Source of the DNA: Thunnus maccoyii
Lineage: Eukaryota; Chordata; Actinopteri; Scombriformes; Scombridae
Reading direction: 5' to 3'
Length of the DNA: 64,000 bases
Assembly: GCF_910596095.1 (NCBI RefSeq)
Contig: NC_056550.1
Location: forward strand, 9,501,501-9,565,500
In this document: one piece after another, positions 35,294 to 47,757 of the stretch
Position numbering within the stretch: position 1 is the stretch's first letter
Layout: each line of letters begins with the position of its first letter
Made by a program: the position numbers and the translations under genes
Notes under the pieces: generated by a model
Seen by the model: the letters and a program-made list of their open reading frames with translations, nothing else
What the model was told of the DNA's origin: nothing
Databases searched by the model: none

Positions 35294-38098
35294 CTGAAGA
35301 GACAAAGGTGGTTGTCTTGATATTTCACTGAGTATTTATGTGTGTATTTAGCTTATGGAGAGTAACTGAACACATTTCCTAGCAGTGATAACAATTATTC
35401 TGACAGAATAACACAGTGGAGCAAGACGGTTTCTGTATTAAGTATAAATAATGTTAGAATACCCTATTAGTAAAAAAAATATCTGCAAAATGTACTCAAA
35501 GTATCAAAAGTGAAAGTATTCATTGTGTAGAATGGCTCATTTGATATCATATTGTTTTAGAGATTATATGATTGTTTTCTATTACTGATGCTATACTCAA
35601 GTAAAGAACCTCAAAATTGTACTTAAGTTAAGAGTTAGTGTACTTAGTTTCTACAGAGGCAGAGAATACGATTCACAATTATAATACTGGCAACATATTC
35701 TGAAATGAAGTGACTGATAAGAAAAGTTATCACTGACAACGTTGTTAAGCAGCTTCAGCAGCATTAATTAAAGTCAGTGTACTATAAACATATACAGGAC
35801 TGTAAGAGGAACAGGTGATTGGTGGCAGCTTGTCTTGTGCCTCGGTTAATTGTCGTATTTCTTATTAATATAAGTAGCATTTGCCAAGAAGTGTAATACA
35901 TGCATGCCCTGGAGTGACATCACCCCAGCTATTCTGCTTCACAAACAGGAAGATAACTTTTTGTTTGGTAGCATGCACTGGTTTGCTAGCGACTGTATGC
36001 TAACACCATGACATATTTAAAACTACTAGCTATCTATTACAGTCATAATACCGCGTCTGTCTGGACAGATGTTTCGAGATTAATGTGTAGTATATTTTTC
36101 TGACGTACCGAAAGTAAGCGTTCATCTACATGGAAACACACACATGTAAACAAAAGTGGTGTTGAAGTGCTGAACACTGCGAAGCTTCTTCTTCTCTCTT
36201 TAATATGGCGGATAACTAACCAATGTGAAATCTACATAGCGCCTCCTACTGTGCTGGAGGGTACAACATCATTTGTGCGTATTCCAGGAGGTGGGATTAT
36301 TGAGGGGTTTTTTTTGTTGATTGTTTTGTTTCTTCGTCAATCCATGTCACAGATTTGTGACTCTAAGCTCTCCATATGGTTATCTCTGTATGCCTCACAA
36401 CAAGAGGGTGCAAATGTGACCTTTCTGTGATCAGTTTGTATCTGTGGTTTTCCTCTAGATCGGTAGTTCACTGCCTTTTTACCTCATTGCACCTTAAAAT
36501 GAAGCAGTGTAATCTTGTGACACCAAACTGCATGTTGCATGTCAATGAGCTGCGAGTAATTCCACTAAAGAGTGATTTTTCCTTCTCAGTTTGTTTCTGT
36601 TAGATCATTTTAGAGAGTCAGAAGAGGTAAAAGTATCAAGTAATTAACAAAAAAACACGTCATAGCAATAAAAAACCACAGGTGTAACTAATAACATTAT
36701 TATTGCCTGCATATAGTTATCCCATACAGTTTCAGGGTGGTGGTAATGTGCATGTTGACTCACTGGCATGGCTTACTGGGACGCGTCATCATCGATGTTA
36801 TTAGTTTCACCCACATATGTTCGGTAATTGTTGTGCTCAGGTTGAACATCTCATTAATTCATGCTTCCCTACAGTTAAAAACCTGACCAGCCATTTATTT
36901 TGTCACATTAACAGTATAAAAAAACTCAAATCCTAATGCTCATATGTGCTTGATTTTACACTTTGATTGTGCAAGTCCATGCCTGATATCACATCCAACA
37001 AGCTACAGTACTGTAATCTCATTTCCTTTACTAAAAATTTTACCAACATAATAGATTATAGCCTGTACTACTGCACATTTTGTATGAATTTAACCTGAAA
37101 TGTAAGTGACTTCACACAAATGTTTATTGCATTTGTTTTCATGTGTTTCTGCACCGTCAGTAATGTTCCAGGTCACTCACCCGTTATTTGCTACCTCCAT
37201 AATCCGTCACCTCAACCTCACCTCGACACTTTTATCTGGCAGGGGTGGATGCAGCACTGTGAGCATGTGATGTTTGGGTGAGACAGATCATCCTGCTAGA
37301 CTGTGGAGACCCAAAATTAACAAAAATCAGCAGTAAAAAGATTTTTAATTTTTTACTAATTGATTGGAGGTTAAGGGAAATTATAAAGCTTTATCTTGGC
37401 TTTTACATTTCATTTTAATTATGTAACTAACAGTGTTATTTATTGTTTTATTCAGTTGTATTTATGACTCATTGGATAATCTTTGACTATCTATTGTTAG
37501 TTTTGGGGCTCCATACTACTTTTACTTGTTTTGTGTGTTTTGCACCTTGGGGCCACACCTTGTCCTTATAGTCATACTGTTGTGCTTGTTTGTTTGAATG
37601 ATTGTTATACACAAGTTGTCGCAGCGTCGAGGCTTTTTGCTGACCAGTCAGTGATCTTCACCTTTACAAACTCCACCCTGATAGCTCCACTGTAATTGGA
37701 CAGTATTATCACTAGAGCAGGGGCATTTTTTGGGACAGAAACAGTGAAAATACAGATAAAGTTCCTAAAATAGTTTCATGAGTTTCTTCTCTCTTAAACC
37801 ACTCCGGCAGCATAATCATCTTCTCTGGCGTTGATCCATACGATCAGTATGTTTCTCATTCCTTCACATTAATTCCACGTCATGCTATGACCTCCTAATA
37901 GCTCTAAAGTGAATATATTTAGTGATTTATTGTTTGGGACATACTGTGCCGAATAAAGTGCAGGCTCTTCCTGAAGGTAATCCCTGAACACAGTCAGGTA
38001 TCACTATGCTGTCAGCTAAGAAGATCAAGATTTATTATATAATTGGCATTTCATAACCCAATCTGCTTAACCTTCAGTGGGTGTATGTGTGTGTGTGT

Positions 38099-38173
<75 letters not shown>

Positions 38174-39070
38174 TGAGTGAGACAGGTGTTTCCACAGAGT
38201 GGGATTCAGATTTGGTGTTGGGTCTCTATTGTTGGATTTCTGGTTATTGTTGCATAACATTTCAGAGCAAATCATCTCAGAGAGCTGAATGGCAGATTGA
38301 CGTGTTTACCTGGGCATGCACCCATAACAAGATAGCATCACTAACACACACGCACACACACACACACACACAAACAAAGAAAGATGCACGTGGCATTATG
38401 CAGTTTCACAGGCAATCACTAACGTTTCAGTCAGATGACAGATCGGGAGCAGATGAAGACAAGAGATGCTAAACTTAGAGACATTCATGATGATCTCTTT
38501 CAATAACACGGATACAAACCTGGATATTCCTTCGCTCTTTTAACTATAAAATCTTAACAATTAACTGGAAATATTACCAAATTTGAGATAACCTACTTGT
38601 GGAGAAACTGTGAGAGGAGCTTTTCGTCTGTTGTTCTGGGCTCTGTGAATGAAGACCTACCTGGATGTTGGATTTCGCTGACTGTGTGTTGTCCAAATGA
38701 CCTTCCCCATCTTGGATTTGTCCTTTATGTTTGCTTTTTCAGGAATTTAAACACTTGATGGGGGACTGGAAACAGATTGAAAGTATCAGCTGTGTCTCAA
38801 GTCTTTTCTCAAATTGGTGTGGTCTGTTTCCTCCAAATACTGTGAGTATTTGGGAAGTGTGGATGCAGTGTTTTTTCAGCAGCATGAAATATGTCCATTT
38901 TGGGGATAGGAATGACCAACAAAGCCCTTTAATTGTGTGAGTGTGTGACATTACAAATTGTGGATAACAATAATAAAAAAAGCTTGTCAGGCCCTTGTAT
39001 CTATTTCAGTGTTTGAGTGTTCCTGTATTGAGTTATTTTATAAGACTTTTAGTGTTGTAAACCGTCTGTT
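35294..39070. other. Intergenic DNA upstream of rpusd1
   Basis: The first intron and first non-coding exon of rpusd1 must lie in the lower part. A plausible promoter is near 36040-36210, with several CpGs (ACCGCGTC, TGACGTACCG) and AATATGGCGG at about 36203, which is YY1-like. The remainder is AT-rich with a long GT run (38081-38171). No exon is supported. Confidence 0.45.
38081..38171. repeat. (GT)n microsatellite
   Basis: About 90 bases of GT with two GTAT interruptions near the start, passing into GAGT units at the end. Confidence 0.97.
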
Positions 39071-39074
39071 CACC

Positions 39075-39293
39075 ATGCAGAATAAATCATTTCTGCAAGC
39101 TCGCTGTGACGAGCCTTTAATGACATCAGACTGGGGCATCCCTCTGCTGCTGGCTCTGCTGCTGTTGGGACTGCTCTATGCCTTCCTCTACCTGCCTGCT
39201 ACGGCCCAGCGAGCCCTGCTGGAGCAGGCGCTCAGCAGCAACAACACCACCACACTGACCACACCAAAAGAGGACTGGCTCACAGATGAATAG
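39075..39293 (+). CDS. Unrecognised single-pass membrane microprotein or terminal exon
   Basis: This is an open frame of 72 codons plus stop with a good start context (CACCATGC). I do not recognise the family. The product has a short hydrophilic N-terminus (about 1-18, one Cys), one strong membrane helix (about 20-42, WGIPLLLALLLLGLLYAF then LYLPA), an amphipathic stretch (TAQRALLEQALSS), an NNTTT segment with two overlapping N-x-T sequons, and an acidic end (EDWLTDE). The frame is GC-rich and Leu codons are mostly CTG/CTC, unlike the AT-rich DNA on both sides, which argues for selection as coding sequence. Alternatively it is the last exon of a longer gene: CACCATGCAG at 39071-39080 or CTGCAAG ending at 39099 could be acceptors. 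AATAAA at 40807-40812 could end its transcript. It might also be an exon whose upstream part was missed. Confidence 0.45.
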   Translation: MQNKSFLQARCDEPLMTSDWGIPLLLALLLLGLLYAFLYLPATAQRALLEQALSSNNTTTLTTPKEDWLTDE

Positions 39294-39739
39294 GACAGAT
39301 GGAAAGATGAAGGGCTTCATCAATGGACAAGCAGACATGTGGAGCGGAGCCATCTCACACAGACACTGTCCTTAAATGGTGTGAATCACCCTGCTCTCAA
39401 ATATGACCTTTATGTTTGGGTTGCTATGTAATACTAACAGATTCAGGGATGATCTTGCATGCAGGTGTTGATCTCTTTTAAACTGCAATCCCAAAACCAT
39501 CCCCATACTGACTATTTTTAACTCAGAGGACAATATACGGGGGCAAACAAAGATTAAACCAAAAATTAAATGAAAAATCTTTGTCATCGTTTTGCAGAAA
39601 ACAGCAGAGGAAATGTTTTATCAGTGGTTTTAACTGCTGTTGACTGTCAATAGAGGTTGAGAGAGACTGAAAATTATTTGATATCCCTGAAAGTGTCCCC
39701 AAAAATAGAGCATGCACACAAATACACACTTAAAGTATG

Positions 39740-39960
39740 TGTGTGACATTTTTGGAAATATGCTTATTCGCTTTCTTGCAGAGAGATAGTTGAGAATACT
39801 GATACCACTCTCATGTCTAACCGTTAAATATAAGGCTGCCGCTAGCAGCCAGTTAGCTTAGCTTAGCTCAGGGGAAATAGCTAGCTCTGGCTCTCACTAA
39901 TTAACACGTACAAACCTCAACCATTTGTTTTTACACTTTTGTATGAATTAAATGAACAAC
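39740..39960 (+). repeat. Percomorph interspersed repeat (TTAGCTTAGCTTAGC family), copy 1
   Basis: The order TTTTGGAAATATGCTTATTC, GATACCACTCTCATGTCT, AGCAGCCAGTTAGCTTAGCT, CACTAATTAACACG matches an abundant short repeat of percomorph genomes. A second copy lies at 54355-54600. It would fall in the 3' UTR of the 39 kb ORF if that is a gene. Confidence 0.7.
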
Positions 39961-40806
39961 ATACAGTAGGAACATGTTAATTGGTGAGCTTTAGGTGCCC
40001 CCCCACACCCCCAAGAAAATTAATGAGCGTATTTCCCAAATTGTTGAACTATTACCTTAATACTTCAGATATATGGTGTTGATACATATTATTAGCAGAT
40101 ATTACAAGTTTAAAAAAATCTAATAGTGTTGAGTTCACCACTAAATACACCATATAATAAGAGAACTTAGACTTGGTTTTGTTATGAGCCACAGTACTAT
40201 CACAATATTTCAATATGAGCCAAATTTTGTCATTTGAAGAGAAACATATTGATCTACTGAATGGGTATAGATGCTGAATTCTTAAGAGATCAATGAGTTC
40301 AACTTTTGCCAGCTTCCTATATACTGTCTTAAAAACTACCACGATTGGCTTCTTTATTTTCTTGTATCATTTATCTTGGAATATGGTGACAGATGCTGGT
40401 GGGTATTTACATCTAATCTCTAATCTCTTTGTATCATCTAAAATAAATTCCAACTTTACACAAACTCTCTTTTCTTGACTGGAATACAGAGAGAATATAT
40501 GTGTTGTATAACTCTGATGATAATATCTGTGGCAAGAAGGCTCAGTGACTCAATGAGACAAGATTTATAGTAATATTATAGTGTTATTACATTTTTGTAA
40601 ATTTGTAAACTTTGTTTCTTTTAAAGGCAAATGATTTACAAAAAATGATCATCTCACTGAGTCTGGTGGGTTTCTTAATTGGTAGATTTTAAAAAAAATG
40701 GTATGAGACAGTCACATTTCTGCAAGTAATATTTTACTTGTACCTGTACAGTGTATTTGAATATATAAATATGTGTTCATATCTCAAATTAAGTGGCTTG
40801 TGCTGT

Positions 40807-40812
40807 AATAAA
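40807..40812 (+). other. Candidate polyadenylation signal (+ strand)
   Basis: AATAAA in TGCTGTAATAAAATATCTC is the best + strand hexamer downstream of the 39 kb ORF, about 1.5 kb past its stop. A weaker alternative is at 40442-40447. Confidence 0.3.
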
Positions 40813-43800
40813 ATATCTCTTGAGAAAATATCTTCAAGTATACTTCATTAAGTGTCAGCAGTAGATAGAAACTGACTGACTAATTTCTGTCTGTTACTTC
40901 CAGTTTGAGTGCCTGTCTCAGCCACCTCACTTCCCTCTTCTGTGGGGTATGCCGGCTACCATGGCAACTGTTGAGCATGAACCCCGGAGAAACATGGCTG
41001 TGGGAGAAATTATAGTGGTACCCATGAGTGGTGCAGCAAACATACCAAACGCCTCGCATTAATCACACAAGATCGACCACGGGATCATTTGTGTTTATTT
41101 GCCTCAAACAGCCAGCGACCAACGGCACATCGACTGGTCCCCAACCAGCGCAGCCATGTTGCTTAAGCTCAGCCTGAATGAACCCAAAATAAACTTAGAC
41201 TTTGCTGTGATTTAACTGCAATAAATGGATAAAATGGATGCCGAAATAACTACATCATAATGATACCGATTTGTATAAAGTCTGATTTCATGCTTTGTCA
41301 GGTCTGTCTGTAAGACGACAAGCAAACAACTTTTAAAATGCTTGTTTTCTGAATGGAGTTCAGATTGATCAGAGCTGTGCTTTGCAAACAGTGGCTGCTT
41401 CATCAACAGCAGCAATATTATTGTTTGTAAATTTAAAATTATATCAACTCACCAGCATTTAAGATGTTTATTATTGATGACAGCAGCTGAGGTGCTGTAT
41501 GACTCTGGTGTCTCTAGTTCCAGCTAGGTTGAAAAGCGAGTTTGAGGATAAATCCACTTAATCCCAAAAGTTTAACAAATAAACAACTCCCTCCTGCTCC
41601 GGATCAGAATCAGGTGTTTATTCCTCCACAAGATTGGACAGCAGCAGCAGCAGCAGCAGCAGCAACGCACTACTCTCCGGCTCTCTCCCCTAGACTGTCT
41701 GGTGCTCAGCTGCCGTTTGTCGGCAATCAGTGGCTCTGTCTCCTGGTCCAGCCCTGCAATTCACGTGAATTTTTTTTTGCCCTTAGCTTAGCTTAGTTTA
41801 GCCGGGTCCCCGCTTACAAGAGAAACATGGCGGACCTCAGGAAATTTAGTGGGTGGAGAGCAGAGGAGCAGTACAATTTCAGCGAAGCCCCATGTGACAT
41901 AAGAAGGGGCATCAAATCTGAATGGCTTGTTGAATAACAAGAAACTGGGTGGTCTTATTTCACAGTTTGTGTGTTAGTAGGCACATCAGGGACCCAAATA
42001 TATATGCACAAGCACTGAAAAAAAATATCATAATATGGTCTTAAGTACAGTACAAATATTTCAAAGGAGGCATCTTATTGGTTGTTTAAATTGCCTTTAT
42101 TAAAAGATACAGGATACTAGATTTGACACCAATATTTGAAGATTCAGCACTTGATCGTTACAGGCCGGGGCATGAGACACAGCTGACAGCTGTTTCCATC
42201 CGTGCCTTTAAAAATATCCCTGTAAATACTGTAATCTGCAGTATATGGCCACCATTGACATCTGGATATTGCGTCAGTACCTTTATTTTTTAATCACATT
42301 AAATTTTACAATAAAGTCGTAAAAAAGGAAGAGAGAATCTTGCTAAACCATGCAACACCCAACAAGCCAACATTTACAGTAAGTCTTAGATCACAACGAT
42401 TTCAAATGGTATTTCAATGTTCAATATGTTCAGCAACAATGACAATATCATATCCAAAGACTTAACACAATAATGATATTTCTTATTTTTTTTAAAGGGG
42501 AATTAATTCATCCCTTGATATACTTCTCTGACAGTACTCCATTATGTTCCAGCCACCATCTTAAAACGTTTAATTTTAGTTCAAAGCAGAATTTTATTCA
42601 CATCTTATGTCCTTGGTATACGAGAGAGGTTTAGAAAGGTCTAATTTTCTTCATTTTTACTGAGTGACTTCAAATCCTAAAGGACACACATGCATCGCTT
42701 TCTACAATATACACAGTTCAGTTACAGTCTTTCATTGGTCTGCTCTTTGAAAAAGCTCCACAAAGACTTGAGAAAACTGGCGCTTTGAAAGCAAACACAA
42801 CTTCTTACAAAAGGTTGGTAAAACACAAGTCCAAGATCTTATGCATGTAGTGCACATTGGGAGAAGAGGTGAATCTTTTCATCCCAGTATATTAATAATA
42901 TTATAATGATGTTTGGATAATTTAGAGGCTAATTCTCCTGGAGGATCCTAAAACATTATTTAAACCAAAACTGCAGTTGTTGATGTATACTGTTACTCAG
43001 TTGTTGTTGTTGTTTTTTTGCATATGTCTAATTACAAAAAATATTTGTGTGTTTGATTTTTTACTGTTTAAAGGCAAAATCATGAAACATGGAATTTAGG
43101 GGTAAAAACAACAAAAATCATTAATTATTATTATCATGAAATGAAAGTAACAGAAAGTATGATTTTAAAAGAATGCCTTCCTTGAAATAACAAAGTGAAA
43201 CCTCTTCCCTTAATCAACAAACCAATCAATCAATACCTTATGCGTGGAATAAAAAGATATACTTTAACTAAAGAACTACATAAAAAAAAACCTGAAAACC
43301 AGAAAACTGTAAAGAAAGATGTAACAGAAAGAGGGGTAAGCAAATAAAATATCAATGTATCTAACTCCAATTGGATCTTTTTCCCCTCCCTTATATATTC
43401 TAAACTTTATATGTTTAATAAGCTCCTCTGATTTCTGTCAAAGGAATTATAAAATTAGCAATGCCTGATGTTTGGGAGCAGGTTACAAGGAGCTCACAGT
43501 ATTGAGACAGTCGGAGCGTGGATTGTGCAGAAAAGTTCCTTCAATCTGATTGACTGAGGAAAGCAGTTACCTTCCTTGTGACAATCTCTTCAAATTCTTT
43601 CAATTGTTGACATTTTACTGGTAAACTTTTTTATTAAGTACTCAGACGTGTGAATCCAGATTTCCTGCTGTGCATCCAAATGCACTCTATTTCTATTTTT
43701 CATCTCTTCTCTTTGGGAAAGTCTGTTTGACAGATATTGAATGTTTGTAAGCGCACTGCACACCGCTCAGTGCATGTTCTCTCATCTCATCAGCACACTG

Positions 43801-44418
43801 AAGAGCGTTGCAGTATATCATGGCTTTACAATATTAATAATCATAAACGGATCTTACAGGCTACTGAAAACAACCACAACAGCAGCATCTGCGGCTTGCT
43901 GATGTGTGCATTTCACTTCAGCTGTAACAAGTTATCTGTATATATTATATTTCTCTTTGTGCCTCAAACTGACTTCCTTTAATTGCCTGCTATTGCAGAC
44001 CACCCACTGCTGCTGTATGAAGGAAGGGATACACAATAGGATGAGGAGCAAGGATGAGAGAAAGGGAGCAAAAACATAAAAGGAAAGGGAAATCTTCCTC
44101 CAAAAAGCTTCATCATGTGGGTAACTCAGGATGGATGGGATAAAAAGGAAGTGAGAGAGAGGGGGGGGGCAGTGGGGGTTCTCTTCTCTAAAAGTCCCAG
44201 TTTGCTCACGGGTTTCAGGAGACCTGCATTAGAGGATAGGAGGATTAGAAGAGGAGAAGATGGAGGAGGAAGAAGAGAAGTAGAGCCTCCTGTCTCAGCT
44301 ATTGCAAAGCTGCTCTCACAGGTGGAACAGGGTGAAAGAGGGGAAGGAGAAAGAGGAGGTGAGAAATTGGAGTGAAAGAAGGGAAAAAGAGAAGTGCCAT
44401 CCCTCTTGCTCTCTCCCT
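40813..44418. other. Intergenic DNA and arhgdig 3' UTR
   Basis: The upper part is the 3' UTR of arhgdig (minus strand). Candidate signals are TTTATT at 43630-43635 and 42096-42101, the latter giving a 2.3 kb UTR. Near 44150-44400 the + strand is purine-rich. The part at 40870-41935 has the look of old repeat sequence (AACATGGCGG, GAAGCCCCATGTGACAT), but I could not define its borders. A (CAG)n tract lies at 41639-41664. No exon is supported. Confidence 0.45.
41639..41664 (+). repeat. (CAG)n trinucleotide repeat
   Basis: About eight CAG units. The open frame through it (41542-41796) has no other coding sign, so the repeat is not counted as coding. Confidence 0.85.
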
Positions 44419-45442
44419 CTATTCATCCCAGTCCTTCTTGATGTCGAAGCACCACACCCAGTCCAAGTAGACGTTCTTGTCGTCGTCGATGAAGCGGGAC
44501 TTCACCTGGTATTGGCCGCGTGATATCATGCCTTTGGGCGCCTCGTCAGCCGGGGACAGAAACTCGTGCTCCTCCGCCCGTGGGCCGTAACTTCCCACCA
44601 TGTACGAGACCTTGTCCACTGCAGGAAGATAGAAACACTCAGTAAACTGATTTGATGGAAATGGATGAATGGAAATCGATGTCTTCTTGGCACTTAATGA
44701 TCAGCACTGGGAAAACTTGATGGGTGGTCCGCACTTTTTTCCTTACAGTTCCTTTGGCTGTTTTATTGTGAGTAAGAGAAACATACAGTAGATGAAGCAA
44801 ACTTACCTGTTATTCCTTTCCTGGTGGCCACATGATGGTACCTCAAGCCAGCAACGATTTCTCTGTTCACCTGCAAACACACACACACACATTTCACACA
44901 TTTTGATGCACCTCTGCCTACTATGTGTCCCGTCCACGTGTTCTGTCAATTACCAGGAAAACTGGCATCCCAAACTTAGAGTGACACTGCATGAAGTTAT
45001 CAACTGATTATGTGGTTCATTATTTCTTGCTTTACCCTGTTCAGCCTTTCCTAGTGTACAGCAGGGCTGACACAAATAGACAGACACATTCACGCCTACA
45101 GGCAAGTGTTCAATTCACCAAACTGCATGTGTTGGGCTGTGCAAGGAAAAATGGAAACTCCATTCCAAACCAAATTATACGTTCAATCTATCCAGACCAA
45201 AATTGGTATTTTGAATTTATTGACAAGAAAACTGCATCACCTGGAGAAATCAAATATTGAAAAATTAAATGCCATCAATAACATGTCAGGCTTTCAGCTG
45301 CAGTGAAGCCGTTTTGTCCAGCAGGTGTCCTCACAGTGAACGTTCACAGTCGCTCTGAGCTGTTTGGTCATTCTCAGCACATCTCCCTCTCCCTTCAGGG
45401 CCAAGACCCTCAAGTACTGCCTCTAGTCTAAACACACACACA

Positions 45443-45475
<33 letters not shown>

Positions 45476-47708
45476 TGATCTCCTTTCTTACTTTCTAAAA
45501 AATTTGTTCATTTCATCAACATGTGGCCCATACTTCTACATTTTTATTTATTTATATTAAAATAAAAAAAATGTAGCTGTTTTATCAGCATTCACACAGG
45601 TCTTAGTGCTCTTCCCAGTGCAGGAATATTTCCCACAATCTGAATCACTCTCAAGCAATCAGAGGAAATAGTGGATGATTGTGTGTACGAGTGTTTTGCA
45701 GCAGCTCAATTGAATTTTAAAGATGTGATGAGAAGCCAGTAAAAACTACTACTACTAACCACTTTGTAACTCTGCTTGGAAAAGTGCTATATGGGTCGAT
45801 AATTTTCTTTGGTGGTACATTTTTCTTATTTTATTGGCTAACTGGGAAAATATAGAAATGTTTAATAACTCCTAATGTTATCATTCTTTCACAAACATCC
45901 TTTCTAGCCTCGGGCTTATACTCCTTCTCTCGTTTATATCTGCTCTGCATTTCCCTTCAAAAATATTTCATTGTCGCCATTCTGTATTTATTTATTGTGG
46001 ACATGAGGTCGCAGCTCGGGGGAAAAAAGCGTGTTTACATGAGTGGTTTATTTGTAAGAGAGAAGGGAAGGAAGGGGAAGGGGATGGAGGTGTGAGAAAG
46101 TGAGAAGAGAGACAAGTAACAAGCAGCAGTCATTGATGGGATTGAATCACAAAACTTGTGGTATTTAAGGTATTTGTTGGTATCAACAGTGAACTGAGAG
46201 GGATACGGGACTTTTATTATGTGACTCAGCTGACAACTTGTTGATCACTTTAGTTGGAACTAAATAAATACTATCAAACACATTTTAATGTACTAACTGT
46301 CTAATTTTAGAAACCTGAAAAATAATGTCAGACTTGAGAAACAAACTTACTGATGTTATATGATTATTTGCATCTATGGCATTGATCCTTACTGGCACTA
46401 TAAAATGAACAGACTCATTAAATATGCTGATGGTTTTGTTTGATATTGCGGTTTGATTGTATAGTACACGGTGGTTTACTTAGCACAGTCTCTCCCCCTC
46501 TTCCAGTAAACACCTGATCATCTGTTTGTTTATTCCATCCATGTTGTAATGTACAATAAATCTCTCCATCCTTATCATACTTCTGTGACTGCATCTGCTC
46601 ATCTTACCTTAAAGTGTATCTTTAGTCTGTAGCTCACTCCTTCCTTTAAGGTGAAGCTCTTCCTCTTCAGAGCGTCCAGGTCTCCTGGACAAACATCAAC
46701 AACAAAAACATCACTTATAGCCAACATGACATGTATGACATCACCCACTATAGTTTCTCAGCAGAGACGTGCTATACATGATGATGACAACATGCTAAAT
46801 AACTCATTATATGATCACATTGCTGCCGATTGACACATAAATCATGTCACACACTGAGAAATGTGACTTTGTGCAGCAGACATAATAGTACAGAATTGTA
46901 AAATTTAAAGAATTGTATTAGAATAATCATCTGAAGAAAAAGCTCCTCTTCGATTTGTCTTTTTAACTTCATTTATTGAATTTCCAGACAAATAGTAGAT
47001 AACGTGGCCGGTTGCGCTTGAATTCAGATTTTAAAAAGGTATAAGACAAAAGAGATAAAAGAAAAAAGGAAAGTGAATGTCAGAAAGAAAGAAAAACAAA
47101 ACGCATATAGAAAACTATAGCATGAATGTTTGTCAGTCTTGGAAGCTGTTAAGTTCTTGCTCTAATTCTTTGTTAAGTTCAATACAATAGCCGCTGAAAA
47201 AAAAGCACTAGCATGTTTGCTTAGCAGTGTACAATATGGCTCATTGTGTGATAAAATCATTTAAATTGGGCGCATTTTCCTCTCATGTTTTCAGCTTAAT
47301 AAGAAGAATGAACGTCATACTGAAAGGTTTGAAGCCTTCTGTTTTCATACTCTGACGCATATGTTATTTAATACAGAATGGCTTCTTTCTTTGTACAATA
47401 AAGTGGTCTATGCTGCTCTGCGGGGTTGAATGGGTTCATCTTAAGTGGGGGGGATAGCATCCTGGGCCATTGTAAAAGCACAGCAATCAGAAATGCATTC
47501 ACTGCCTAATCACTTTATATCTCAATTTAAACCCAACCATCAGCCTTGAGTGCTTCCTAATGGACAGAGTGAAACAGAGGAAGGAGGAGAGATGGAGATG
47601 ATGAAGGAGAGATAGAAGAATGTGGTGAATAAAAACAGACAGCAGCGATGTGTTGAGGAAGAGATGCAGAGGACAGAAAGGCAAAGAAAGGAAGTGACCT
47701 ACAGATAA

Positions 47709-47757
<49 letters not shown>

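Noticed and set aside
35033-35305. Upstream ATG (35305) as the rpusd1 start
   Set aside because: It lies before the splice acceptor at 35294. The ATG at 35257 opens the part that matches the family.
38051-38275. Thr-His repeat frame on minus
   Set aside because: Translation of a GT microsatellite; no coding evidence.
41542-41796. Poly-Ala/Ser frame over the CAG repeat as a coding exon
   Set aside because: It depends wholly on the trinucleotide repeat; there is no conserved motif, and repeat-like DNA lies on both sides.
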